DNA of 64,000 bases from Piscicola geometra (GCA_943735955.1 OX030957.1:9345100-9409099), one strand, 5' to 3'. Shown: positions 14,901 through 33,673, counted from the first letter of the stretch. Made by a program: numbers and translations. The notes: generated by a model from the sequence alone, not told the origin.

Positions 14901-16830
14901 TTCTTGCAACTGTTTTAGTCCTCGATCCTTTTTTTCCTTGAAATGATTGAACATTCATGTTTACAATCTAAAAAATCCAAAAACTCAAAATGATTAAGTT
15001 GTTTTCACTGATTTATATATTAGAAATAAAGCCCCGAGAGCTGCATGGTGATGCCATTTGGCATCGCATGTTCATGTCTCAATCATAAACAAACCGTTTG
15101 TCCTAACACTATAAAATAAATTTATTTATCAAGACAAATGATACGATTATCTAAAAAAAAAATTTTTACTACTCAGATGTTAAAGAAAAACTTGTGAAAC
15201 AGCGCTAAAGTAGTTGAAATAAGCTCGATTTCCGGAAGTGCATAGATGAGAAATATAAACATAGATGATAAAAAAAATATTCAAATTAAACGCTCTAGGG
15301 CGTTTACTATCTAAAAAAATAATTTAATGATTTATTTTGGCATTTTGAACTTCATGAAAAAGCATAGAAGTAGTGATGCCAATTGGCATCACTATGCAGT
15401 AGAGGGTTAATTTTTATACATTTTTTACTTAATTTTTATACATTTTTTACTTAATTTTTATACATTTTATACTAAATTTTATGTATCCATAGTTATTATT
15501 TATAGTCATTTATACTTAATTTTTATACATTTTTTACTTAATTTTGATACATTTTATACTAAATTTTTTTACATTTTATGCCACATTTTTATACATTTTA
15601 TACTTAATTTTTATACATTTTATGCCAAATTTTTATACATTTTATACTAAATTTTTATACATTTCATACTTAATTTTTATACCTTTTATACTAAATTTTT
15701 ATACATTTTATACTAAATTTTTATACATTTTATACTAAATTTTTATACATTTTATACTAAATTTTTATACATTTAATACTAAATTTTTAAACATTTAATA
15801 CTAAATTGTAATGATAAATTGTTATTTAATTTTTAGCTGAATACTTAAAACATTAAAAATTATTACTGGAGAATATTGTTTTACATTTTATATATTTATA
15901 GTTATTATTTATAGTCATTCATAGATTTTTCTAGTTCATTATTTCATTCGTGATCCATTTTTTCATTTTCGTCCAGGAGTTCATCATGAACCAGGACTGG
16001 AACGACGCCAAGTCGCAGTTGCAGCAGTGCTGCCTCACCCTGCGAGATCCCACCGAAGGAGAACCAGATATTCCCATCTACAAGTCTGTTCTAGAGACAT
16101 TTGAGATATTCGGAATATTTATTAATTACGAATTGTTTGATTAGAGATAAAATTGATCTCTCCCAAAATAGACCTTGGACGAAATAGCCTTTAACAAAAA
16201 TATACTTTCGACAAAATATACTTTTAAAATATACCCTAACCCTAACTATAACCCTAAGCCAAGTTTTAATTTTGTCAAGGGCTATTTTTTAAGATCTATT
16301 TCGTTGGTTTTTATCGATATACAAACACTACTCCACCGCAAATTATACCTTAAAAACCCGTCACATACTCCCACTTACACTCAGAGTGCTGCAGTGCACG
16401 GGACCGACCAACACTCGCAAGTACCACGTGGCAGTCTACTTCAAGGGGGAGAGGCTGGCGACTGGGGTGGGTCACAGCATCCAGCAGGGAGAAATGGAGG
16501 CCGCCACTAACGCTCTTAAGCAGAACTCAGGTTTTAAAGCGGAGAATTATTTTTTTGCGGGAAAATTATAGCTTCCTAAATTCGAATGTATTTGTTATTT
16601 AATTTAATTTTTATTTATTGAATTTTAATTATTTTGATTTAATTAAATGTTAACTTCATTAATCTATCAATGAATCCATTTTTTCAGACATGTTTCCGCA
16701 TCTATTGCAAACGAAGCAGTACTTGGATTGGAGATTCAACAAGTACTTCAACAGCCACGTTGAAAACAATTCTTTCACGGCCAAACCAACTCAATCTCGC
16801 TTCAAAACTGATAAAACTCAACCCAGATGA
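365..16830 (+). CDS. DROSHA: DROSHA, ribonuclease 3 of the Microprocessor (3' part of gene, 16 exons)
   Basis: Nuclear RNase III that crops pri-microRNA hairpins together with DGCR8/Pasha. Exons read from splice sites and phase: 365-447, 628-756, 1240-1318, 1574-1681, 2130-2268, 3041-3161, 3627-3726, 4040-4142, 4932-5104, 6798-6901, 8323-8428, 9030-9135, 12285-12395, 15977-16083, 16385-16530, 16688-16830 (TGA 16828-16830). The first visible residues ([20 protein letters not shown]) belong to the central domain; N-terminal exons lie outside the window. RNase III domain a has the signature ERLEFLGD (exon 6) and [15 protein letters not shown] (exon 8); domain b has [11 protein letters not shown] (exon 11) and [12 protein letters not shown] (exon 13), so the acidic catalytic residues are kept. 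Exons 14-15 encode the dsRNA-binding domain ([15 protein letters not shown]). The C-terminal tail diverges from vertebrates. Exon 12 breaks the frame (separate entry). An AATAAA lies at 16992. Introns hold satellites, a LINE and a piggyBac element. Confidence 0.95.
767..866 (+). repeat. (GAT)n array in DROSHA intron 2
   Basis: Imperfect GAT/GGT trinucleotide run starting 10 bp after the exon 2 donor. The rest of the intron to 1239 is A/T-rich, with a loose TTTATTGGTTTAT repeat at 1000-1140. Confidence 0.85.
1740..1880 (+). repeat. CATCCATCCCTT 12-mer array, DROSHA intron 4
   Basis: About eight near-identical CATCCATCCCTT-type units in a C/T/A-rich tract that begins soon after the exon 4 donor. 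From 1960 to 2129 the intron holds nothing recognised. Confidence 0.8.
2283..2780 (+). repeat. G/T-rich minisatellites (21-mer then 30-mer), DROSHA intron 5
   Basis: First a 21-mer containing TTTGTGGTTGTGGTAGGG, then about twelve copies of a 30-mer containing GGGGTTGTTGTAGTGTGTGG. It starts about 15 bp after the exon 5 donor. The intron's 3' end (2935-3035) is CA-rich and complementary in part. Confidence 0.9.
4160..4330 (+). repeat. GATGATTATGGTTGGGG-type array, DROSHA intron 8
   Basis: About five units with a GATGATGATTATGGTTGGGG core and GGTGGTAGTGATG, close behind the exon 8 donor. Its complement is the next array. Confidence 0.85.
4448..4910 (+). repeat. ACCACCACCATCACT 15-mer array, DROSHA intron 8
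   Basis: C/A-rich 15-mer units, then looser ACCACTACTAAAA units, running up to about 20 bp before the exon 9 acceptor. Confidence 0.9.
5165..5400 (+). repeat. GTGTGTGGTGGTTGGGG 21-mer array, DROSHA intron 9
   Basis: About ten near-identical 21-bp units beginning about 60 bp after the exon 9 donor. Confidence 0.92.
5640..6785 (+). repeat. CCCAACCATCC 12/13-mer array, DROSHA intron 9
   Basis: About 90 units alternating ACCCAACCATCC and ACCCAACCATCCC, with ACAACACCATCC variants. It runs to within about 12 bp of the exon 10 acceptor. Confidence 0.93.
7050..8320 (+). repeat. CACCACCACCCACAACC-type array, DROSHA intron 10
   Basis: C/A-rich higher-order repeat mixing CATCACCACTACCACA, CATCACAATCACCACC and ACCCCCAACATTACCA blocks, reaching the exon 11 acceptor (AACTAG at 8317-8322). 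Confidence 0.9.
8429..8840 (+). repeat. GTTGTTTGGTG 11-mer array, DROSHA intron 11
   Basis: About 35 units of an 11-mer (GTTGTTTGGTG / GTTGTTAGGTG). The array starts at the first base of the intron, directly on the exon 11 donor. Confidence 0.93.
8890..8975 (+). repeat. (ATC)n run, DROSHA intron 11
   Basis: ATC/GTC trinucleotide run; the remaining 50 bp lead to the exon 12 acceptor. Confidence 0.85.
9030..9135 (+). other. DROSHA: DROSHA exon 12 with apparent deletion and frameshift
   Basis: The preceding exon ends in phase 0 (HLT) and the next starts in phase 0 ([11 protein letters not shown]), but this exon is 106 nt, not a multiple of 3. It opens correctly as [13 protein letters not shown]. 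Its second half reads correctly only one frame over ([19 protein letters not shown]). Compared with the vertebrate protein, about ten residues should sit between the halves, but only 10 nt are present, so about 20 nt appear lost near 9068-9080. Read straight through, translation stops inside the exon. An assembly or read error is the simplest explanation; a real indel would truncate RNase III domain b and the dsRBD. Confidence 0.8.
9290..9440 (+). repeat. (CAT)n-rich tract, DROSHA intron 12
   Basis: Imperfect CATCATCACCATCATCG tract next to SINE copy 1. From 9595 to 9780 follows a (TA)n-rich stretch with TACATA interruptions. Confidence 0.8.
9455..9500 (-). mobile_element. SINE 3'-domain copy 1
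   Basis: The minus strand reads AAGTGGTCTTGAAGCCCGTC then CGGGTTTACGCCACGTTAAT, the same domain as the 3' half of the SINE at 48776. No A/B boxes are attached. It lies in DROSHA intron 12, between a (CAT)n tract and the LINE. Confidence 0.65.
9850..12178 (-). mobile_element. 5'-truncated CR1/L2-like non-LTR retrotransposon
   Basis: Antisense insertion in DROSHA intron 12. It encodes the region after the endonuclease, then a reverse transcriptase with [36 protein letters not shown] and the catalytic [12 protein letters not shown]. The C-terminal part ([20 protein letters not shown], then [13 protein letters not shown]) is typical of CR1/L2-group elements. The reading frame is intact from about 12178 to 10004 except for one in-frame TAA at 10451-10453, where relatives carry Tyr (SRIDY). 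The endonuclease is missing, consistent with 5' truncation. The 3' part ends in an A/T trinucleotide-like tail near 9865-9910. The single lesion suggests a fairly young insertion. Confidence 0.88.
12430..13798 (+). repeat. 22-mer A/T minisatellite, left half, DROSHA intron 13
   Basis: Units of ATTTTTATACATTTTATACT plus AA, with CTTAA and GCCAA variants. A longer spacer (TGTTATTTAAATTTTAGCTG and downstream) recurs near 12880, 13440 and 13670, giving a higher-order pattern. The array was split by the piggyBac insertion. Confidence 0.93.
13799..15406 (-). mobile_element. Internally deleted piggyBac element with TTAA target duplication
   Basis: Perfect 13-bp terminal inverted repeats (CCCTCTACTGCAT at 13799-13811, its complement at 15394-15406) are flanked by TTAA on both sides (13795-13798 and 15407-15410), the piggyBac hallmark. 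The minus strand keeps a transposase N-terminus (about 14958-14428, with an acidic start, one in-frame stop near 14840, then [14 protein letters not shown]) and a Cys-rich C-terminus (about 14340-14065, with [19 protein letters not shown]). The catalytic core expected between them is absent, so the element is non-autonomous. The palindrome GATGCCAATTGGCATC occurs near both ends (13945-13960, 15375-15390), with a diverged copy near 15045. It is inserted in the 22-mer satellite of DROSHA intron 13. Confidence 0.93.
15407..15925 (+). repeat. 22-mer A/T minisatellite, right half, DROSHA intron 13
   Basis: Continuation of the same array after the piggyBac element, ending with a fourth copy of the spacer module (about 15800-15920) shortly before exon 14. 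Confidence 0.93.
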
Positions 16831-16991
16831 TTGACTAATTTTTAAAGTTTTTTTTATTGATTGATTGACGGATTTTAGAGAAAAAATCAATGAATGAGAT
16901 AGAATATTCTTGTATTTATGATTTTTTCAACTTAATTTATCATGATGTCTAATATTAAATATATTGTTTAAAAGAATTTGAACAAAGTTCA

Positions 16992-16997
16992 AATAAA
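16992..16997 (+). promoter_or_regulatory. Candidate DROSHA polyadenylation signal
   Basis: A canonical AATAAA lies 162 bp after the DROSHA stop codon and 203 bp before the AP2M1 start, the first such hexamer I noticed in the 3' flank. No transcript evidence is available. Confidence 0.5.
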
Positions 16998-17190
16998 AAC
17001 AGTCTTTGGCAGAGTGTTATTAACATTTATCGTTTCTTGGGAATATGTCGGCATACCGATTCGAAGCTTAAAAGTGTAAATACATCATATGATAAATTCC
17101 TAAAATTATTAATTATGCGAATTGCTTACTCTATCGAGAATTAACAATTTATTTATGAATTGAAATAGAAATTCCTTGAAATAATTGTAA

Positions 17191-25703
<8,513 letters not shown>

Positions 25704-25962
25704 GGTGCTTGTGCGTAGTGATGGTGAAGGTGAATGGGTAGTTGGGGGTTGGGTAGTGAATTAGTGGTTTTGGCGTTCATGTTAGATGTTTGTGATGAGG
25801 GTTGAGAGTGGTATTGAATTGGTGGTTTTTGAGGAACCAAGTTAGAAGTCTTGTGAATAATTTCAAGAGATTTCTCAGTACTGGTGGGCAATCGTCAATT
25901 GATCTATGGCTTCTTGTACCACTTGTTTTAGTAGTAGATGCTGTGGTGGTTATTATTAATAT

Positions 25963-25967
<5 letters not shown>

Positions 25968-26055
<88 letters not shown>

Positions 26056-26095
26056 GAGTAGTAGTGGTAGTAGTAGTAGTAGTAGGAGGAGTAGA
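25968..26095 (+). repeat. (TAG)n microsatellite downstream of AP2M1
   Basis: Nearly perfect TAG trinucleotide run with a few AGG interruptions, in the likely 3' UTR or just past it. Confidence 0.93.
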
Positions 26096-26239
26096 GGTTG
26101 ATAGACGTAGAAACAAAAAAGTTAGTCGATCTGAAGTTCCGTGAATGTTGGCACGATTCTCATCTGTTCGACTAGTTCATCTTAGTAGCAACTTTCTGAT
26201 TAAGTTCGCCAAGCATATGATTCCTTCACTGTCTTTCTC

Positions 26240-26245
26240 AATAAA
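26240..26245 (+). promoter_or_regulatory. Candidate AP2M1 polyadenylation signal
   Basis: An AATAAA 537 bp after the AP2M1 stop, beyond a (TAG)n run. A second occurs near 26352. The choice between them is not resolvable from sequence. Confidence 0.35.
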
Positions 26246-26954
26246 GTCGTTAGTTGAATTTGAGTTTTCAGTTCTATTTAAGCTTGCCAACGATAACACT
26301 TCATTAAAAAGTTTGATCACAAACTCTTCTCTGTGAATGATTAAAAGTTGTAATAAACCTCGCTTTTTTATTGTGTTTGTAGAACTTTAAACTTACAAAA
26401 TACTTACATGGCATTCTCAACAATTAATCATGAAATCCTAATTGAAAATAGAAATAGCTATTCTTTTCTATATTCTCTATGTTTTCCTTGGTTAAATTGT
26501 AACAGTGAAAAAGTTGTTTTATCACTTCATTGATATTAATGTATTTCGCGTTAAATTGGTGCACCCAAGCTACTAGGGCTTAGTTGTAACTCACACCATT
26601 ACCAACCATTATTGTCATAAAGATTCGCACAAGAATAAACGTCTATAATAGTTTTATTTATATGAAATCAAAAAATTATTTATACAAATAATAAATATTT
26701 AAATTTGGATTATTTAAAGAAATTGTTATAAAACTACTTGTATTTTTAAGTGCTTTAAATTTCCTGTTTTGTCGGTAGTTGTTATTTTAAAAATGGAGTG
26801 AAAAATCTAATTTAAAAAATCAAATAATTATAAATTTACCAGCTTTGATTATAACTTCACTTTGAAAAATACATTTAATAAATTCACAAAATTCCAAGAC
26901 ACCATTGATTGTATTAACATCTCTACTGTTTATTAAAGCAACTCTCACCCATTC

Positions 26955-27370
26955 GACGATAGGGGCGAAGTAAATGCTTGCTTTAGGGGTTACAAAAGTG
27001 TGCTTGTCACATAACAAACCACCCCTGGGAAGGTCTGAGATGGAGTCGCCAACGCTCCAGCAGGGCGCCTTGTTCATGCAAGGGTGAGGCAACCAGAAAG
27101 AGTTCCCCACCGTCGTGTTAGCGTGAGAGTCTCTGACGATGCTTGCGACGGTGGAGGGTTGGAAGGTCTCATGGCTGGCTTCAAAGTTCGATTTGCAAGG
27201 TGGGTCTAAGGGCCCATAACTCGATTCAGACTACTCTTACGTCGATCCCTTTTTTAAAAATTTTACAACTTAAAGTGCCAGTCAAACATTCAATCCCAAT
27301 TTTTTCCTTTTATAATTATATCGCAGATCTTCATCTGTAAAGATATCCGAAATAGTATCGTTTGTGAACT
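26955..27370. repeat. Dispersed intergenic repeat, copy 1
   Basis: Contains two blocks found again elsewhere: block B (26958-27090, includes GGAAGGTCTGAGATGGAGTC) and block A (27165-27355, includes GGTCTCATGGCTGGCTTCAA). A partial block B recurs at 27578-27645. No coding signal; class unknown. Confidence 0.8.
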
Positions 27371-28575
27371 TGAAAAAAACAAACCTATTTTTTTGGCTGC
27401 TCAGAAACGGCCCATGGACTTAATTTATTATCGGATTTTCATAATCTAAGCTTTCTGTTGCACATAAAACTTCCCCACCCAAATAAAAACTTGTCCACCA
27501 ACTTTAACAATTCTGACTACGGATCGTGCAAAGATTTTTCGAAAAACTTAATGTAATTAAAATAATTGTTTCCAAGAAGTGTGCTTGTCACATTACAAAT
27601 CACCTCTGGAAAGGTCTGAGATGGAGTCGCCAAAGCTCCAGCAGAGTTCTTCTCACAATAAAGCCAAGTTTAATTTCAAGTAAAATTATTCTTAAGTTTA
27701 AATAATCTCTAAGTATTTGGCTTTTTTCATTTTTTCCTGCTTGAAATAGTAGTTAGAGTTGATTTATTTTTTGAGTTTTATAACTTCTGCTGCACCTAAA
27801 ACTTGCCCACCGACTTTAAATTTAACGAAAAATCTTATATTAGTTACAATAATTTTGTCAAATAATTTTTTGATGCTTTTATTTAATCAAATTTAGTTTT
27901 CTAAATATTTGCAATAAAATTTTATTCTTAGCAATAAATTTCTTTTCAAATTCGTCTGTCCACGAGGCCCAAGAGCAGAAACCCTCTCTTGTCATTTCGC
28001 TTCTTCCAATCCGAAGTCGTCGGTCAATTCCTTTCCTGTGAAGTTTTAGTGGTTTGGTGAAATGATAATTCCCATTTACATTTTCTTGGCTTCCAGAGGG
28101 CTGTTCATTATTTTTTATCTATTTATTTATATTTTATAAACATCAGTTTTGATAAAAAGTATAATATTTAAAGATAAGGAAAATGGTGAGGATAATCATA
28201 CTGATCATAATGATGATTAAAATGGTAACGATATCATAATACTGATACGTAAATAAAGTAATAGAAACCACTTACTATCTCTACAGTGAGTATTCTCAGG
28301 TTGGTCGTTCACATTGACAGAGCAATATTCCGTTTTTGTATCGCACTGGACGTCCTAAATGAATCAAAGTAAGGATGATAAACATTCCATTCAAACTTAG
28401 CTTTAATATGAATACAATGATTATATGATTATATTTAAAAACCATAATATTAACGTGTAGGTTTACATTGCACAGGCAGAGGTAGTCAGTCTTTTTTTCA
28501 TCAAGATACGTGCACTGTGGTAGCTCAGACCTCACAACTGAAGAATATAATTCCGAAAAAAGTTTAGAATATTTT

Positions 28576-28840
28576 ATCAATCAATCAATCAATCAATCAA
28601 TCAGTCAATCAATCAGTCAATCAATCAACCAATCAATCAACCAATCAATCAATCACTCAATCACCCAATTAATTAATTAATTAATTAATCAACCAACCAA
28701 TCAACCAATCAATCAATCAAATAATCAATCAATCAACCAACCAACCAATCAATCAATCAATCAACCAATCGACCAATCAATCAATCAACCAACCAATCAA
28801 TCAATCAATCAATCGATCGATCAATCAATCACTAAGTATT
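28576..28840 (+). repeat. (AATC)n microsatellite
   Basis: CAAT/CAAC tetranucleotide run with AATT and GATC interruptions, intergenic. Confidence 0.92.
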
Positions 28841-29169
28841 TTTAGAGCTCCCTTTACGAAACAAACAAAAGCGCTCAGCCATCACGTTCAGGCCACGACG
28901 GAAAGATATGAGTGGCTTAGTTGAAGTTAGAGAAGAGGGTAAAAAATTCCATAAAACCGGACACAGTAAAAAGAAAACGTTTAGCAAAAGAGTGTTTAAC
29001 TGGAAAGCGAAAAAAAACGCTTAAAGGTCGATGATCTTGGACCAGATTTAGGGGGTTGTTTAATTAGATTTTGAAGATAAATTGGAGCAGTACATTATGA
29101 ATTTTAAACATATTTAGGCATATTTCAAATGTCACTCTAAATCTCAAAAGTAACCCATGTAATAAACGG

Positions 29170-30960
29170 AAATAAACGGAAATAAGAAAATTTAAGAGTA
29201 CGAGCAACATGACGAGCAGCACAATTAAAAACTTATTAAGGAGCTAAAGTAGTATTAGGGAGACCATAGTAAAGAGAGTTGCAATAATCAATCCTGGAGA
29301 GAACTAGAGAAGATACAAGTAGCTGCAAAGTAGGATCATAAAGAAAAGGAAGATGCTGTTTAATACGACGAATGTGGAAATAACAAGATTTAGAAACAGA
29401 TAGAATTTGAAGAGCTAATGACAGGTTAGAATTGAAGATGAGACCAAAGCTACGTATAGAAGATAAAGGGTTTAGAGATAATAAGGGAGGGGGAGGCAAA
29501 ACTGAAGAAGGAAGGAATAGTAAAGATTTGAATGTTCTATTGAAAAAAATGAGTTCAAATTTGTCAAGATTCAGCTAGAGATACATAGATGAAGCCCAAG
29601 AAATTAAAAATTGAAGACAGAGAGTTATTTTATTAACAGCAAGGTCAAGAGAAGAGTCAGTGGAAGATGTATAAATATAGAAGTCATCAGCATAAATTTT
29701 ACTATCTAAGGAAGATGAAGAAATAATTTTAGGTAGTTCAGAGTTGTAGAGAATAAATAGTAAGGGTCCAAGGATTGATCCCTGTGGAAGACCTTAAGAT
29801 AAAAAAACAGATGAAGAACAAGAAGATTCTATTGATTCATAAGAAGTTTGCTCAGAAAGATATGATTAAAGCCAATTCAAGGAAGATCCAGAAATATTGA
29901 GGGAAGAATCTAAAACATTTAATAAAAGAGTATAATCAACAGTATCAAAAGCAGATGAAAAATCAGGGCATAAAAGAAGAGTTGATGCATTAGAATCATA
30001 AGTTAAAATCAGGTAATTATAGAGTTTAAGTCATCATCATCATCATCAAGCGGGCGCAGACAAGGAGCCAGAAGGCCTCTTTTTCCGCGGCACGACAAAA
30101 TGACTTCAAACACTTTTGTTCACAGCCCACGATTTAAGCTGGATGGCTTCAATCGCTGGCTGCCCTGGGTCGATGTTGCCGAGATTTGTTGTCTGTATGA
30201 GGTTCTTGGTCTGCCAAGACGCTTTCGTGCTTTCATCTCGGACTCGTAAAACAAATAGCGGTGCACAGGCTCATCCACGGGCATGCAAAGACAATGACTA
30301 GTAAATGCAAGTTGTCAAGTTTCTTCGACAATGCTGCAGTGAGTATCCATGATTCGCAGCCGTTGAGCAAAATTGAGATGCAGGTGGCTTGAAAGATGCG
30401 AATCTTGAAATCTGTGTTCCGCTTGGGTGAGCGATGAAACTTTCGTAGCTTCATGAAGGCTGCCCATGCAAGGCCAATTCGGATTGTAACATCGTGGTCT
30501 GTGGACCCAACATACGACCCAAGATATTTGAAATCCTTCACGATTGCGATGTCCTGACTATCGATGAGGAGCTTTGTAACCGGTTGCGAGAAAGAGGGAT
30601 TTGGATGGTTAAGCCGCATCTGTTTGGTCTTTTTAACATTTATCTCCAGTCCAACCGTTCGTGCACTGAGTTTCAAAGCATCCAACTGAGCTTGGGCTTT
30701 CGATGGGTCGTTCTCGAGCAGGGCTATATCATCGGCAAAAGCGAGGTCACAAACTCTATCCGACAAACGAGTTGTGTGGCGCAATGAGCGGCTGGTTGTT
30801 TGCACGCACTTGAGTTTAAGTAAAGCAATTTAGTTATACTGGTTTAACATCAATATTGTGCCAGAAAACTGCAACTGCTCTATATTCTTTTAAATACTCT
30901 TTAACTCAAAGACTTGATGTATCTGACGTCCTTGAATTAAACAGGGATCTTTATAGCTTA
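29170..30960 (-). mobile_element. Decayed CR1/Jockey-like LINE, interrupted by an RTE insertion
   Basis: On the minus strand the reverse transcriptase reads through PDFSSAFDTVDYTLL, GLPQGSILGPLLFILYNSEL and KIYADDFYIYTSS, ending with VLSRIDYCNSLYYGLPNTT near 29236. It carries several stop codons. Sequence resembling the region upstream of PDFSSAFD continues past the RTE insertion (30822 to about 30960), so the two parts were once contiguous. It differs clearly from the LINE in DROSHA and is older. Outer limits are approximate. Confidence 0.78.
30032..30811 (-). mobile_element. 5'-truncated RTE-type LINE with 10-bp target-site duplication
   Basis: The minus strand encodes a reverse transcriptase C-terminal half: VCDLAFADDIALLENDPSKA, then DFKYLGSYVGSTDHDV and ILLNGCESWIL, as in RTE and related LINEs. 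The 3' end is a short (TGA)n tail (about 30032-30048), usual for RTE elements. The direct repeat GAGTTTAAGT flanks it exactly at 30022-30031 and 30812-30821. It is nested inside the older CR1-like LINE and has a few frame lesions. Confidence 0.85.
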
Positions 30961-31473
30961 ACTATTTTTAATTTAAAATATGTTATATAAATAGGCAAAA
31001 TATCAGAAAAATCTCACTGAGGGGTGAAAGCAGCAAGAGCAGGAGAAAGATGTTGAGCTTCATCGTGGTCGTTTAGAGAATTTCTGTTGCAATTGCTGTT
31101 TGGAAGGGCTTCAATGGTCTTATATGCAGTATAGATTTGTGAGGGGTATGTAAGAAGCCAGATAGCAATGTGTGTTTGATTGGATTTCAGTTTACAAAGT
31201 AAATAGAAGTTCTTGAAGCTTGATTGTTTTATGCGTGTTCCGTGATGTAAATAATCAATGCTAGTTTGTTTTATCTGTTTCGCCCCACCTGTCTCTTTAT
31301 CCCTTTTCCACGCATCTAAAAGTAATTTTTAAAAATATAGTTTAGGTTTTCTAAATGGTAGGGAATTTCGCAAAAATCATTTCTGTTGAAAAAATCTAAT
31401 GCTGCTTTCAAATCAATGTAAACGGCAGACAGAGGTTGTCTTGTTTGAAAGACAATACAAATAAATACAACGA

Positions 31474-31518
31474 CGTATATTATTAACGTGGCGTAAACCT
31501 GAACAAGCTTCAAGACGA
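31474..31518 (-). mobile_element. SINE 3'-domain copy 3
   Basis: The minus strand reads CTTGAAGCTTGTTCAGGTTT then ACGCCACGTTAATAATATAC. Its flank (ATACAACGACG and AATACAA on the plus strand) is shared with copy 1, so the repeat extends past the core domain. Intergenic. Confidence 0.6.
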
Positions 31519-31519
31519 A

Positions 31520-32360
31520 GGTCTCATGGCTGGCTTCAAAGTTCGATTTGCAAGGTGGGTCTAAGGGCCCATAACTCGATTCAGACTACTCTTACGTCGA
31601 TCCCATTTTTATATTTAATTTTAAAGAATTCTAACACATTCCATCTTCGGCTGTAAAGATATGCGAAATATTATCGTTTGTTTGCTTTTCGAATCCTGAT
31701 GGAAACTACAATGCCCATTTGTAAAACTTGAAAAGTAAAAGATTTGTCGTAGTGTACGAATACTTCCGACTTCATAACTTCGTCACATTTATTATGTTTC
31801 CGCGTTCATTTTTCAGTAATTGTGAAGCATTCTTCGGATTAGTTTATTTATAAAATATTTATATTTCTGTGTCTTGAAAGGCAATGAATAGTAAAGAGCA
31901 CTCTAGGCAGCCGCTTTAAACAGTCTATGAATTGTATAATAAGCGGTTTTATGTATAATAGTTGAAACTTTTAATTTTAAATAATAATTAATTAATTAGA
32001 ATTCAAAAGAAAGAGCGTGTTTGACTGCTGGTCTATTTTCAGTCTTTTGAGGGATGGCGCAACGAACCAGGTGGTCTGCAACAACAACAATTGCTGCTTA
32101 AATTGGAATATAAAAATTTCAACTAAATATAGTTTAGGGAGTAAGATCACCGCAGGTCTTTTAACCTCTAATATAAAAATTAGTATGGAAAGTTCATGAA
32201 ATATTTTTTAATTATATAACAATATGAATAAGGGCGAGGTAAATGCTTGCTTTAGGGTTTACAAAAGTGTGCTTGTCACATAACAAATCACCCCTGGGAA
32301 GGTCTGAGATGGAGTCGCCAACGCTCCAGCAGGGCGCCTTGTTCATGCAAGGGTGAGGCG
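31520..32360. repeat. Dispersed intergenic repeat, copy 2, blocks in swapped order
   Basis: Block A (31520-31690) and block B (32230-32360) recur with near identity but in the order A then B, opposite to copy 1. The first 85 bp of block A look identical between copies. This suggests a tandem or circularly permuted element. Confidence 0.8.
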
Positions 32361-32519
32361 CCCAAAATATCTATTTCAAAATAAAAACTAGTTATTTAAA
32401 TATTTAAACATAAAAAAAATATTGGGGGGTGGGGCTCAGCTTGAGCGACTAAATATTATGGGGTCTCGAGTCCTTCCACGCCCAATTGAGTCGGCGCTTA
32501 TGGTGTCATTAAATGTTAA

Positions 32520-32830
32520 TCTATTGTTGGTTAAGACAAAGCAAGGAAAAAGCACAAGTAAAAAAACTGCAGATCGGCAAAGCTTGGAGAGTCAACTTCA
32601 AATGATTGAAAAAGGAGCTACATGGACAGTCTTTACCTATTGCCGATGCTCGCACAGATGAAACTAGCCATTGGCCAACTTGGGCAACTGAAAAACTTCG
32701 CTGTCGTTTACCTGGTTGTAACCCTCAATCCCGTGTTCGTTGCGAAAAATACCAAACAAGTTCATGCTTTAAAAAAGCGAAAATCTGTTGCAAACTTTGG
32801 TCTCCCCACTCGCCCTGGGTCCAAAACTTG
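32520..32830 (+). mobile_element. piggyBac transposase C-terminal remnant
   Basis: Plus-strand translation gives [20 protein letters not shown] followed by [11 protein letters not shown], close to the C-terminus of the element at 13799-15406. The upstream piece (KTADRQSLESQLQMIEKGA) also matches that element in a different frame, the same arrangement as in the other copy. I found no TTAA-bounded terminal repeats here. Confidence 0.75.
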
Positions 32831-33673
32831 ATATTCTTGACACTTCTTAGCCCTTAATATTTGAGCGTCAAAATTTTGCCAAAAACAAACACAATAACTA
32901 CACATACTCACAATGTATTAATATGTAAAAATTCTCTTTTATGCCATGTTTGACGATTATTTTCGCCTCAAAACAATAGTAACTGAAAAATTAAAATTTG
33001 CATAACTGTAACTTGAATAGTAACTGAAAAATTAAAATTTTCATAACTGTAACTTGAATAGTAACTGAAAAATTAAATTTTTCATAACTGTAACTTGAAC
33101 TTGAACTGAAAAATCCGAACTGGAAAATCACTACTCTCTACATAATTCATTAATATTTTACAATTTTCTGAATGGTCTGACGATTAAAGATTCTTAAACC
33201 TCTTTTTTCAAACTGGTTGATGGTTGAAACAATAAGCAAAGTTTGCTAAATGCATTTTTCAATTTTTTTGAATACACCAGTTACGGAGAGTATATTTCCT
33301 GCCATTGATAGGAAACTCATTGTTATTATGCTATTTGTGAGTATGTGATCAAGCAAAAAAGTTGTTAATATTTTGCTACTTATTAAAATTTTTAATATTT
33401 ATTAAAGCCCCTCCTCCTGGATACGCCCATGCATGGGAAATTTAAAGCTTAAACTGGCCATCATCAGAACTAGCCCAATTCATTTGAATATGAATCTAAA
33501 AATATTAAGATTGGTTCCATTTCCCATTAGCTCTTGCTGGTTTTGAAATATTTTTATCTCACAAATATAATAGAAAACATTATTTTTAGTGCGATGACTT
33601 CCTATTGCTACAAGCTCCTAGTTCTACAAGTTCAATAAAATTCATACCCTTTTTGTATGGATAAGTTCCCAAG

